From: an uncultured Oscillospiraceae bacterium
Lineage (GTDB): Bacteria; Bacillota; Clostridia; Oscillospirales; Oscillospiraceae
Direction: 5' to 3'
Assembly (NCBI GenBank): GCA_900756575.1
Contig: CAAEKQ010000180.1
Location: 1 to 13,000 of the forward strand
Length of the DNA stretch: 13,000 nucleotides
A model generated the notes under the pieces. That model worked only from the letters and a program-made list of their open reading frames with translations. It was not told the DNA's origin and ran no database searches. The translations under genes and the position numbers were made by a program. Positions within the stretch are counted from its first letter, which is position 1, and each line of letters begins with the position of its first letter. Shown here in pieces: positions 1-6,768 of the stretch.

Positions 1-816
1 GAGAGCCGTGCAGCCATTGCCAAGATGCTGGAGAACACCGACATGGTATTCATCACCGCAGGCATGGGCGGCGGCACCGGCACCGGCGCAGCGCCCATCA
101 TTGCCGACATTGCCCGAGAGACCGGCGCGCTGACCGTCGGCGTAGTCACCAAGCCCTTTAAGTTCGAGGGCGCCCGCCGTATGGCCCAGGCCGAAGACGG
201 TATTTCCGCCCTGTCCGACAAGGTGGATTCCCTGATTATCATCCCCAACGACCGGCTGAAGTACGTTACCGATCAGAAGATCACCTTTGCCAATGCATTC
301 GGCATTGCCGACGATGTGCTCAAGCAGGCCGTCAGCTCCATTTCCGAGCTGGTGGGCTATTCCGATCACGTCCTCATTAACCAGGACTTCGCCGACGTTT
401 CCGCTGTCATGCGCGATGCAGGCCGTGCGCATATGGGCGTTGGCGTTGCAACCGGCAAGGACAAGGCCCAGTCTGCGGCCATGATCGCCGTATCTTCCCC
501 GCTGCTGGAGACCTCCATCAACGGCGCAACCGGCGTGCTCATCAACATCACCGGTTCTCCCGATATGGAGCTGGAGGATGTGGAGACCGCGGCCAACATT
601 GTCAACGAGGCCGTGAACCCCGAGGCCAACATCATCTTCGGCGCAACCTTCGACGAGACGCTGGAGGATGCCCTGCGGGTGACCGTCATTGCCACCGGCT
701 TTAACGGTGACCAGGGCGGCGCTTACACCGCTGCCGAGGAGAAGGCCAAGGCAGAGGAGAAGCCCAAGAACGATCCCGATATCGACGATATCTTCCGGAT
801 CTTCAACCGCAAGTAA
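1..816 (+). CDS. ftsZ: Cell division protein FtsZ (3' part, 5' end outside window)
   Basis: FtsZ is the tubulin-like GTPase that forms the cytoplasmic Z ring at the division site. The frame is open from base 1, giving 271 visible residues, so the first ATG at 25 is internal and the real start lies upstream. The tubulin signature GGGTGTGAAP, which binds the GTP phosphates, is at residues 23-32. The T7 loop appears as NQDFADVSAVM, with the acidic residues that complete GTP hydrolysis in the next subunit. The protein ends in a short linker rich in Ala, Glu and Lys, then DIDDIFRIFNRK, which fits the conserved C-terminal peptide that binds FtsA, SepF and similar partners. The gene stops in TAA and is followed at once by an intrinsic terminator. 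Identity is essentially certain from the motifs. About 100 residues of the N-terminal GTPase domain are missing only because of the window edge. Confidence 0.98.
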   Translation, partial: ESRAAIAKMLENTDMVFITAGMGGGTGTGAAPIIADIARETGALTVGVVTKPFKFEGARRMAQAEDGISALSDKVDSLIIIPNDRLKYVTDQKITFANAFGIADDVLKQAVSSISELVGYSDHVLINQDFADVSAVMRDAGRAHMGVGVATGKDKAQSAAMIAVSSPLLETSINGATGVLINITGSPDMELEDVETAANIVNEAVNPEANIIFGATFDETLEDALRVTVIATGFNGDQGGAYTAAEEKAKAEEKPKNDPDIDDIFRIFNRK

Positions 817-829
817 GTAAAGCAAGATG

Positions 830-868
830 CCGCTCCAGAATACAATGGGTATTTTGGGGCGGTTTTTT
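830..868 (+). terminator. Intrinsic terminator after ftsZ
   Basis: A 14-bp stem (830-843 with 849-862, containing two G-U pairs and otherwise fully matched) closes a 5-base loop and is followed by six T. It starts 13 bases after the ftsZ stop. The T run ends only five bases before the AAAGGA ribosome site of the next gene, so no promoter fits between them. Confidence 0.9.
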
Positions 869-884
869 CTAAGAAAGGACGTCT

Positions 885-1715
885 ATGGATTTTCAAGCGC
901 TTTCGGGGCTGGAGGGGTTTACCGCCACGTCCCTGCTGATTACGGCGGGCATCTGCCTGGTGGCAATTTTCGTGGCCTGGTATACGGTTCGCAGCCGGAT
1001 TCAGATGTCCCAGGTGATTCTGGGGCTGTTTTCCTATGTGCTGGTGCTGCTGCTGGAGAATGTGTTCTCTATGGCGGGGGTATCCATGCAGGTGCCGCAG
1101 TCGGGGATGGTCTATGCGCTGTACCTGACCCTGTCAGTGATGGTGGGACGGGAGATCATCCGGCTGCTGTCGGTGAAATATGTGCTCGCGCCCCGGTTTG
1201 ACGGCGCGGACGCTGCCATTGGCTTCGGCCTGGGCTTTGGCGGGCTGTATCTTCTCACCTGCGCCTCCTACTATTTCAGCTGCTATTCCACGGTGAACCA
1301 GTTCCTGAGCGTGGGGGCGGAGAGCTTCTTTGCCAGCACCGATCAGGGCAGCCAGGAGGCCTATGACCTGCTGCTGTCCATCGCCGGTCAGAACGGCTGG
1401 CAGTACATTATGACGGCGGTAAACCGGGTGTTCTTCCTGGTGCGTGAGATTGCGTTCTCCGTGCTGGTATGGTATGGGCTCAGCGATGAAAAGAGCCGCT
1501 GGTGCCTGCTGGCGGTGCCGGTGATGCAGTTCCTCGCCATGCTGCCCGACGGCCTCATGAGCGCCGGGGTGCTGAACAATACCTATGGGAAGGACGTTGT
1601 GACCTACGTGATTTCCGCGGGCATTGCCTATCTGGCTGCGAAGATCTACAACAGCCGGGAGGATCAGGTGGCGCACTTCCAGGTGGAAAAGCTCCGGGCA
1701 AGACGGAGAAGATAA
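885..1715 (+). CDS. YhfC-like polytopic membrane protein, metal motifs apparently lost
   Basis: A 276-residue protein with about seven hydrophobic segments (roughly 15-35, 44-64, 75-95, 110-130, 175-199, 206-222, 232-250) and a basic C-terminal tail (KLRARRRR). The layout resembles the YhfC family of putative intramembrane metalloproteases: the pattern GREIIR near residue 88, the glycine-rich segment GFGLGFGG near 113-120, and the NR...RE...SVLVWYGL segment near 180-199. In typical YhfC proteins, as I recall them, these positions hold EE, a GHGG-E motif and ER...H. Here the histidines are replaced by Phe and Arg, so a metal-dependent activity looks unlikely. The start at 885 is supported by AAAGGA at 874-879. 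It lies just behind the ftsZ terminator and no promoter was found, so expression may depend on readthrough. The family call is from pattern recall. The safe statement is an integral membrane protein of unknown function. Confidence 0.6.
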   Translation: MDFQALSGLEGFTATSLLITAGICLVAIFVAWYTVRSRIQMSQVILGLFSYVLVLLLENVFSMAGVSMQVPQSGMVYALYLTLSVMVGREIIRLLSVKYVLAPRFDGADAAIGFGLGFGGLYLLTCASYYFSCYSTVNQFLSVGAESFFASTDQGSQEAYDLLLSIAGQNGWQYIMTAVNRVFFLVREIAFSVLVWYGLSDEKSRWCLLAVPVMQFLAMLPDGLMSAGVLNNTYGKDVVTYVISAGIAYLAAKIYNSREDQVAHFQVEKLRARRRR

Positions 1716-1728
1716 CAAATGCAGAATT

Positions 1729-1763
1729 GCCGCCGCAGAGCTGAGGTTCTGCGGCGGCTTTTT
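1729..1763 (+). terminator. Intrinsic terminator between the YhfC-like gene and mnmL
   Basis: A perfect 11-bp GC-rich stem (1729-1739 with 1748-1758) with an 8-base loop is followed by five T (1759-1763). The next base begins the GGAGGAAGG ribosome site (1764-1772) of the downstream gene. The hairpin therefore serves both as the end of one gene and as the 5' leader of the next. Confidence 0.9.
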
Positions 1764-1777
1764 GGAGGAAGGATACC

Positions 1778-2710
1778 ATGGAATTCCCAAACCCATCCGA
1801 TCACAAGCGCTACCACTCCCTGTACCACTACAACAAAACCCGCTACGGCGCGCGGGTGATGAAGGCGTCGCTGGACGCGGGCTGCACCTGCCCCAACCGG
1901 GACGGCACCAGGGGTCACGGCGGCTGCACCTTCTGCCAGGGCTTGTCCCACTATTTTGCGGGAAGCGGGGACATTGCCGGGCAGCTGGAGCGGGAAATTG
2001 CGCGGATTCAAGGGAAATACCCCACATCTCAGATTATCGCCTATTTCCAGGCGGGTACCAATACCTATGGCCCGCTGGCAGAGCTGGAGCAGGGATGGCA
2101 GACGGCGCTGGGATATGATGAAGTCTGCGGCTTGAGCATTGCCACCCGCTGCGACTGCCTGGAGGAGCCGGTGCTGGATGCCCTCAGCCGATTAAACGAG
2201 CAGACGGATTTGACCGTGGAGCTGGGCCTTCAGACCATCCACGACGAAACGGCGGGGCGGATCCATCGGGGCCACAGCTTTGAAGAATTCCTCACCGGCT
2301 ATCGAGCGCTTCAAAAATGGGGCATCCGCACCTGCGTCCATCTCATCAACGGACTGCCCGGAGAGACCCCGGAGATGATGCTGGAGTCCGCCCGGGTATT
2401 GGGGCAGCTGCGGCCCGGGGGCGTGAAGATCCATCTGCTCCATGTGACCCGGGACACGGAACTGGCGGAAGCGTGGCGCAGGGGAGACTACATCCCCATG
2501 GAAAAGCAGGACTACATCGACATCACCGCCGCCCAAATCCGCCTGTTTCCGCCGGAGACGGTGATGGAACGGCTCACCGGCGACGGGGATCGGCGCTATC
2601 TGCTGGCACCCCTGTGGAGCCGGGATAAAATCTCAGTGCTGGGGGGCATTGACCACCGGCTGCGGCTGTGGGACGCGGTGCAGGGGGATCAGTTTCAAAA
2701 AGCGGAGTGA
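1778..2710 (+). CDS. mnmL: TIGR01212/YtqA-family radical SAM enzyme, MnmL
   Basis: A 310-residue cytoplasmic radical SAM enzyme of the YtqA (TIGR01212) subgroup. The 4Fe-4S ligands are C38, C50 and C53 within CPNRDGTRGHGGCTFC, a spacing typical of this subgroup and longer than the classical CxxxCxxC. Further family motifs visible are YFQAGTNTY (about 109-117), SIATRCDCL, VELGLQTIHDET (about 147-158), RGHSFEEF and HLINGLPGET. In Bacillus subtilis and Streptococcus mutans the family member was renamed MnmL and takes part in making mnm5s2U at the wobble base of tRNAs, replacing the E. coli MnmC route and working with the methylase MnmM (YtqB). Here mnmM is not next door. The start at 1778 has a very strong ribosome site GGAGGAAGG, 5 bases upstream. 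The length matches the family. The family assignment is firm; the tRNA role is transferred from studied homologues. Confidence 0.92.
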   Translation: MEFPNPSDHKRYHSLYHYNKTRYGARVMKASLDAGCTCPNRDGTRGHGGCTFCQGLSHYFAGSGDIAGQLEREIARIQGKYPTSQIIAYFQAGTNTYGPLAELEQGWQTALGYDEVCGLSIATRCDCLEEPVLDALSRLNEQTDLTVELGLQTIHDETAGRIHRGHSFEEFLTGYRALQKWGIRTCVHLINGLPGETPEMMLESARVLGQLRPGGVKIHLLHVTRDTELAEAWRRGDYIPMEKQDYIDITAAQIRLFPPETVMERLTGDGDRRYLLAPLWSRDKISVLGGIDHRLRLWDAVQGDQFQKAE

Positions 2711-2753
2711 GGTTTCATTTTTTGCGGTTTTCAGAATACGGGATTTTTGCTAC

Positions 2754-2783
2754 TTGACCGGATTGTTTGGAACTCGATATAAT
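2754..2783 (+). promoter_or_regulatory. Sigma-A promoter for the solute-binding lipoprotein
   Basis: A -35 box TTGACC (5 of 6) at 2754-2759 and an exact -10 box TATAAT at 2778-2783 are separated by 18 bp. The transcript would start near 2790, about 30 bases before the ATG at 2819, with AGGAAGG at 2803-2809 as the ribosome site. It is among the best promoter matches in the window. No clear catabolite-response (cre) element was seen around it. Confidence 0.85.
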
Positions 2784-2818
2784 AATTCTATTATTTTGAC
2801 CCAGGAAGGTGAAGAAAC

Positions 2819-4567
2819 ATGAAAAAGATCATTTCCCTGCTGCTGGCGGCCATGATGCTGGTTGGCATCTTTGCCGGATGCGGCGGAACCGGAAGCTCCA
2901 GCGCGGCAAGCTCGGCTCCGGCCTCCACCCAGGAGACTCCTACGGCGGCACCCCAGCAGCCGGACGCGGCATCGAGTCAGGATGCAGCCTCCGCCGAAGA
3001 AAGCAGCACCCCTGAAAACAATCAGGTGGCTGCCCAGAATTTTGACATTCCCATGCCCCTGACCGAGGAGCCTGTGACGTTTACCTACTTCATGCGCTTT
3101 AATCCCCAGGTGCAGGACTGGTGCCAGGATATGTCCGACAACCTGTTCTATTCCACTCTGGAGGAAAAGTCCGGGGTACATATTGAATTCCAGCTGTTCC
3201 ACCCCATGAACTTCTCCGAACAGTTCAACCTCCAGATGGCCTCTCAGGACTATGCGGACTTCTACTGCGAGGCGGCTTCCGGCTATACCGGCGGCTATGA
3301 CAAGGGCGTGGAGGACGAGGTGTTCCTGGATCTGACCCCCTACATTGAGGAATATGCTCCCAACTACAACGCAATCATCAACATGAATGACCAGAACCGC
3401 CGGGACGCCGTGACCGATGAGGGCCGCGTGGTCTTCTTTGCGGCGGCTTATGACGACGGTCAGCCCAGCAACAAGGGGCCTATGATCCGTGCGGACTGGG
3501 CCAAGGAATTTGGCATGGCCCCCGCCGAGATCAACACCTATGACGAGTACGAGCAGTATATCGAGCAGGCCTACAACACCTACGGCGCAACGGTGCAGCT
3601 GCCCATGTCCGGCGACCCCGGCTTTGGCTATCTCACCGCAGGCTTTGATACGCTGGCCTCCTTCGGCAACTCCTTTGAGGCAACCCTGCCCTGGTTCCAG
3701 ATCGACGGCACCATGTACAGCGGCGTGCTCACCGACGGCTTTAAGGAATATGTCACCATGGTGGCGGATTGGTACCAGAAGGGCTGGATCTACCACGACT
3801 TTATGAGCGAGGACTTCGGTATGCAGGGCGGCGCGGACATCGGCATGGTCACCAGCGGCGAAAGCTCCCTGTGGTGGGCCGAGAAGGACTATATGGAGCA
3901 GTACAACCAGTCTGCTCAGGATCCCAATTTTGAGATCGCTGCCATTCAGGATGCGGTGAAGAACGAGGGCGATGTGACCCATCTGGGCCAGACCAACTAT
4001 GACACCCTGTCCACCACCTCCAACTGCGTCATCTCCACCGCCTGCCAGGAGCCCGAGATTGCCATCCAGTGGATGGACTATCGCTACACCGAGGAAGGCG
4101 CTACCCTGGCCAACTGGGGCGTTGAGGGCGTGACTTATGAGCTGGATGCCAACGGCGACAAGCAGTACACCGATCTGATCGTCAACAATCCCGAGGGCAT
4201 GACCGCTACTCTGGCACAGTTCCGCTATATGCTCCAGAACACCGTGTGCCTCACCGACGTTTCCGCCAAGAATCAGGGCATGACCGAGCAGCAGCTGGCC
4301 GCTCCCGACATCTGGATGACTGATAAGGACAACAGCTGGGGCTGCCCCACCACCCTGACCATGACCACCCAGGAAGCGGACGATTACAACTCCAAGGCCG
4401 GCGACATCACCACCTATGCCCAGGAGAACTTCCTGCGGTATATCATCGGTGATGCTCCCATCTCCGACCTGGATTCCTTCATTGACACCTGCATTTCCAT
4501 GGGCCTGGAGGATTGCCTGGCCCTGCAGCAGGCGGCTCTGGATCGCTACTACGAGCGCATCGACTAA
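2819..4567 (+). CDS. Extracellular solute-binding lipoprotein, LplA/YtcQ type (sugar ABC transport)
   Basis: A 582-residue secreted lipoprotein. It begins with a basic N terminus and hydrophobic core, then a lipobox FAGC with the lipid-anchored cysteine at C21. A low-complexity Ser/Ala/Thr/Gln/Pro/Glu linker follows (about 22-70), then a large binding domain rich in Trp, Tyr and Asp. Size and sequence style fit the family-1 extracellular solute-binding proteins close to LplA and YtcQ, which deliver oligosaccharides to CUT1 ABC importers lacking their own ATPase. Typical partners (two permeases of the LplB/YtcP kind) are absent: the gene has its own promoter and ends in a strong terminator, so it is a single-gene unit. 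The start at 2819 is supported by AGGAAGG and by the signal peptide. The ligand cannot be read from the sequence. Confidence 0.88.
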   Translation: MKKIISLLLAAMMLVGIFAGCGGTGSSSAASSAPASTQETPTAAPQQPDAASSQDAASAEESSTPENNQVAAQNFDIPMPLTEEPVTFTYFMRFNPQVQDWCQDMSDNLFYSTLEEKSGVHIEFQLFHPMNFSEQFNLQMASQDYADFYCEAASGYTGGYDKGVEDEVFLDLTPYIEEYAPNYNAIINMNDQNRRDAVTDEGRVVFFAAAYDDGQPSNKGPMIRADWAKEFGMAPAEINTYDEYEQYIEQAYNTYGATVQLPMSGDPGFGYLTAGFDTLASFGNSFEATLPWFQIDGTMYSGVLTDGFKEYVTMVADWYQKGWIYHDFMSEDFGMQGGADIGMVTSGESSLWWAEKDYMEQYNQSAQDPNFEIAAIQDAVKNEGDVTHLGQTNYDTLSTTSNCVISTACQEPEIAIQWMDYRYTEEGATLANWGVEGVTYELDANGDKQYTDLIVNNPEGMTATLAQFRYMLQNTVCLTDVSAKNQGMTEQQLAAPDIWMTDKDNSWGCPTTLTMTTQEADDYNSKAGDITTYAQENFLRYIIGDAPISDLDSFIDTCISMGLEDCLALQQAALDRYYERID

Positions 4568-4578
4568 GTGTTAAAACG

Positions 4579-4618
4579 ATCCCCGGCAGATCACCAAACT
4601 GGTCTGCCGGGGATTTTT
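4579..4618 (+). terminator. Intrinsic terminator after the solute-binding protein gene
   Basis: A perfect 12-bp stem (4579-4590 with 4603-4614) is followed by a T run (4614-4618). It sits between two convergent genes: the plus gene stops at 4567 and the minus gene stops at 4624. On the minus strand the same hairpin is followed by only CGTTTT, so it may also weakly terminate the DUF3089 transcript. Confidence 0.92.
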
Positions 4619-4623
4619 GCGCC

Positions 4624-5595
4624 TTAATGGGAGGAAAGATAGGCATCCGTGCGATCCAGCACGTTTTGCTGGAGACTGCGGTAATAGAGATTCAGCTCAA
4701 AGTTATGGTAGCAGCCCTCCACAAACAGCGGCTCACCGGGGGGATAGTCCTTGGGGGAGATATCCGGGACGATCATGGTGCCGCGGTCGGGGCTTTGGTA
4801 GCAGCCGGTGAGATGGAGGATTTCGTTGTCCGCAGAGCCGTCCATGTGGAGATCCACGGAGCCGGGATTCTCGGACTTGTCCGCCGGAGTGCCGTCCGCC
4901 CGCCAGTTAATGGGGTTGATGCCGTAGGTATAGCCACCCTCGGGGACGATGATGCTGCCGGTAACCCCCGGGGCCTCGGAGTTAAAGGACACGATGACGC
5001 CGGTATCCGTGGCGCTCTGGGCCATTTTCAGCTGGGGAAACTCCGCAAGGTCTTCGTTGGTGATCCGCCAGCCGATGAGATAGGCCGCCACCAGCCGGGA
5101 TTGCAGGACTTCATCTCCGAAAAACTCCTCCAGCAGCCGGAGCCCCATATCCGCTCCCTGAGAGTAGCCTGCCAGAATAAATGGACGGCCATGGTTTTCG
5201 TGCCGAAGGTACCAGAGAAACGCCCTGCGGACATCGGAATAGGCGGTATGGAACCAGGGACCTCTGGCTGCATCGTCCAGGTAGTAGACGCTGAGACAGG
5301 CCTGACGATAGTAGGGGGCATAGATCCGGCCCACCGGGGCATAGATGCCCTCCTGGAGGTTTAAGAGCTTCTCCTGCCACTCCCGATCCTCGGGAAGACA
5401 GGTGGTGGTAAGGAAGGTGCCGTCTTGACCCAGATCGGCGGTGGCGCCAATGAGAAAGACGTCGATGGGCTGGCCGATGTTTTGATCCTGCCGCGCCCAC
5501 ATCAGGGGACTTTGATAGTTGCCCGCCCAGGGAAACAGCACAATGCCCAGGCTGAGAAGCCCGAGAAGCACCGCTGCGGTGAGCCGTTTTGCCAT
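4624..5595 (-). CDS. DUF3089 alpha/beta-hydrolase-like exported protein
   Basis: A 323-residue protein with an N-terminal hydrophobic segment (about 5-24), either an uncleaved anchor or a signal peptide, placing the domain outside the membrane. The nucleophile elbow is AGYSQGAD with the likely catalytic serine at S145 (G-x-S-x-G). It is preceded by a helix carrying the pattern YSDVRRAFLWYL..ENHGRPFILAGYSQG that typifies DUF3089 (PF11288), a lipase-like alpha/beta hydrolase family of unknown substrate. A candidate catalytic His lies near the C terminus in EGCYHNFE. The start ATG at 5595 has AGGCGG 4 bases upstream and AAGAAGGG further out. A TTGACA promoter lies between it and the ZIP gene, so it can be transcribed alone or by readthrough from the ZIP gene 80 bp upstream on the same strand. 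Substrate and role are unknown. Confidence 0.82.
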   Translation of the reverse strand: MAKRLTAAVLLGLLSLGIVLFPWAGNYQSPLMWARQDQNIGQPIDVFLIGATADLGQDGTFLTTTCLPEDREWQEKLLNLQEGIYAPVGRIYAPYYRQACLSVYYLDDAARGPWFHTAYSDVRRAFLWYLRHENHGRPFILAGYSQGADMGLRLLEEFFGDEVLQSRLVAAYLIGWRITNEDLAEFPQLKMAQSATDTGVIVSFNSEAPGVTGSIIVPEGGYTYGINPINWRADGTPADKSENPGSVDLHMDGSADNEILHLTGCYQSPDRGTMIVPDISPKDYPPGEPLFVEGCYHNFELNLYYRSLQQNVLDRTDAYLSSH

Positions 5596-5639
5596 GGAAC
5601 CGCCTGCCCTTCTTCACGGAATCTACATAATCTACCTAA

Positions 5640-5668
5640 AAGGTATCACAGTCCCGGGCAGGTGTCAA
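5640..5668 (-). promoter_or_regulatory. Candidate promoter for the DUF3089 gene
   Basis: On the minus strand an exact TTGACA (plus 5663-5668) is followed after 17 bp by TACCTT (plus 5640-5645), a weak -10 with 3 of 6 matches. It begins 7 bp after the ZIP gene stop. The -35 box and the spacing are good; the poor -10 makes strength uncertain. Confidence 0.5.
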
Positions 5669-5675
5669 GGGCGGC

Positions 5676-6452
5676 TTAGCCCAGGGCCACGTCCAGAATC
5701 ATCATCACCGCGAAGCCGACGGCAAAGGCGATGGTGCCCACGTTGGAATGCTCCCCCTGGGCGGATTCGGGGATCAGCTCCTCCACCACCACATAGAGCA
5801 TGGCCCCGGCGGCGAAGGAGAGAAAATAGGGCATCAGCGGTACCAATAGTCCCGCCAACGCCACCGTCAGCAGCGCGCCGATGGGCTCCACCACGCCGGA
5901 GAGCACCCCGTAGAGGAATGCTTTTTTCTTTCCCAGGGCTTCCTTCAGGGGCATGGAGATCACCGCGCCCTCAGGCAGATTCTGAATGGCGATGCCCACG
6001 GACAGGGCCATGGCGGCCGGGGCGGAGATGGTGCCGCTGCCCCGCAGTCCCGCCAATACCACGCCCACGGCCATGCCCTCGGGGATATTGTGGAGGGTGA
6101 CGGCCAGCATCAGCATGGTGGAGCCCTTGGCCCGGCAGGGGGTACCCTCGGGGCAGTCGCTGTCCAGATGCTGATGGGGCACCACCTGGTCGAGAATCAG
6201 CAGAAAGCCGATGCCCAGCAGAAAGCCGATTACCGGGGGCAAAAACGCAAGGCGGCCCATCCGGCTGCACTGGTCAATGGCGGGAATCAAAAGGCTCCAG
6301 ACCGATGCGGCTACCATGACCCCGGAGGCAAAGCCCAGAAGGCCCTTTTGCACCCGGGGGCCGATTTCCCCTTGGAGCAGAAATACACAGGCAGCGCCCA
6401 GGGTGGTGCCCAGCAGGGGGATCAGACTGCCCCATAGGATGGTTAGGTTCAT
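5676..6452 (-). CDS. ZIP-family divalent metal transporter (GufA/ZupT-like)
   Basis: A 258-residue polytopic membrane protein that imports divalent metals such as zinc, iron or manganese into the cytoplasm. The transport-site motifs are all present: HNIPEG at 121-126 (H121, N122, E125), QNLPEG at 157-162 (N158, E161), the VVEP segment with E189, and VVEELIPE at 222-229. A short loop between the third and fourth membrane segments carries HQHLDSDCPEGTPC (93-106), a His/Cys-rich stretch typical of metal-sensing or metal-collecting loops. About eight membrane segments can be traced. The start at 6452 is supported by AAAGGAG seven bases upstream. A promoter and a set of three repeated TAGTTAGT-like units lie upstream, suggesting metal control. 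The metal cannot be decided from sequence. Confidence 0.93.
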   Translation of the reverse strand: MNLTILWGSLIPLLGTTLGAACVFLLQGEIGPRVQKGLLGFASGVMVAASVWSLLIPAIDQCSRMGRLAFLPPVIGFLLGIGFLLILDQVVPHQHLDSDCPEGTPCRAKGSTMLMLAVTLHNIPEGMAVGVVLAGLRGSGTISAPAAMALSVGIAIQNLPEGAVISMPLKEALGKKKAFLYGVLSGVVEPIGALLTVALAGLLVPLMPYFLSFAAGAMLYVVVEELIPESAQGEHSNVGTIAFAVGFAVMMILDVALG

Positions 6453-6489
6453 AGAGGTTCTCCTTTATGGAAGATAGATGTCTAAGACC

Positions 6490-6517
6490 AGTATAGCAGA
6501 GATTTGGGAGAAGTAAA
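6490..6517 (-). promoter_or_regulatory. Candidate promoter for the ZIP gene
   Basis: On the minus strand TTTACT (plus 6512-6517) is followed after 16 bp by TATACT (plus 6490-6495, 5 of 6). The predicted start lies about 30 bases before the ATG. The -10 box is good, the -35 box moderate. Confidence 0.6.
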
Positions 6518-6524
6518 GAAGAAA

Positions 6525-6557
6525 GTTAACTACGACTAACTATATTCCAACTAACTA
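6525..6557 (-). promoter_or_regulatory. Three TAGTTAGT-like repeats upstream of the ZIP promoter, candidate operator
   Basis: Read on the minus strand there are two exact TAGTTAGT units (plus 6550-6557 and 6535-6542) and a third, TAGTTAAC (plus 6525-6532). Start-to-start distances are 15 and 10 bp. They sit just upstream of the -35 box of the metal transporter gene. The unit resembles the half site TTAGGTTAG used by DtxR/MntR-type metal repressors, but the units here are direct repeats, not a classic dyad, so the assignment is a guess. Confidence 0.4.
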
Positions 6558-6732
6558 AACTCCAGGGCAATACCGCATAAATTGGTGGCGAGGATTCAGC
6601 CTGAGATTTTCCGGCGGAAAAAGGCAGTTTTTCGCAGGAATACTTTGTGTATTTCAAGAAAAAATAACGCATTTCCGGCGGAAAAGATCGGTTGAAGCCC
6701 GACGACACATTTGTGCGATGTTGCCCCCAAAT
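6558..6732. repeat. Intergenic region with two GC-centred palindromes, possible dispersed repeat
   Basis: This stretch between the ZIP control region and the terminator at 6733 holds no convincing gene; short open frames on the minus strand lack a ribosome site. It carries a perfect 7+1+7 palindrome TTTTCCGGCGGAAAA at 6607-6621 and a second copy at 6672-6684 (perfect 6+1+6), with centres at 6614 and 6678, 64 bp apart. The part between them (6622-6671) is A/T-richer than the coding DNA. Non-coding content, internal repetition and a position next to a broken gene fit a dispersed repeat or a remnant of an insertion. No target duplication could be identified. Confidence 0.4.
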
Positions 6733-6768
6733 AAAAGGACGTACCGTAATCGAAATTACAGTACGTCC
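6733..6768 (-). terminator. Intrinsic terminator with UUCG loop after the flavin enzyme stump
   Basis: Read on the minus strand a 14-bp stem (plus 6755-6768 with 6737-6750, one G-U pair) is capped by the very stable tetraloop TTCG and followed by TTTTAT. On the plus strand the G-U becomes a C-A mismatch, which shows the hairpin is built for minus-strand transcripts. The stop codon of the truncated gene (plus 6756-6758) lies inside the stem. Confidence 0.88.

Noticed and set aside
2750..3982. 410-codon open frame on the minus strand
   Set aside because: Antisense to the solute-binding lipoprotein, whose signal peptide, promoter and terminator are clear; no domain pattern in the antisense product.
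4513..5364. 283-codon open frame on the plus strand
   Set aside because: Antisense to the DUF3089 hydrolase and running through the terminator at 4579-4618; the opposite strand has the GxSxG motif and a signal segment.
6526..6708. 60-codon open frame on the minus strand
   Set aside because: No ribosome site, overlaps the operator-like repeats and both palindromes, and shows no protein-like pattern; treated as part of the non-coding repeat block.
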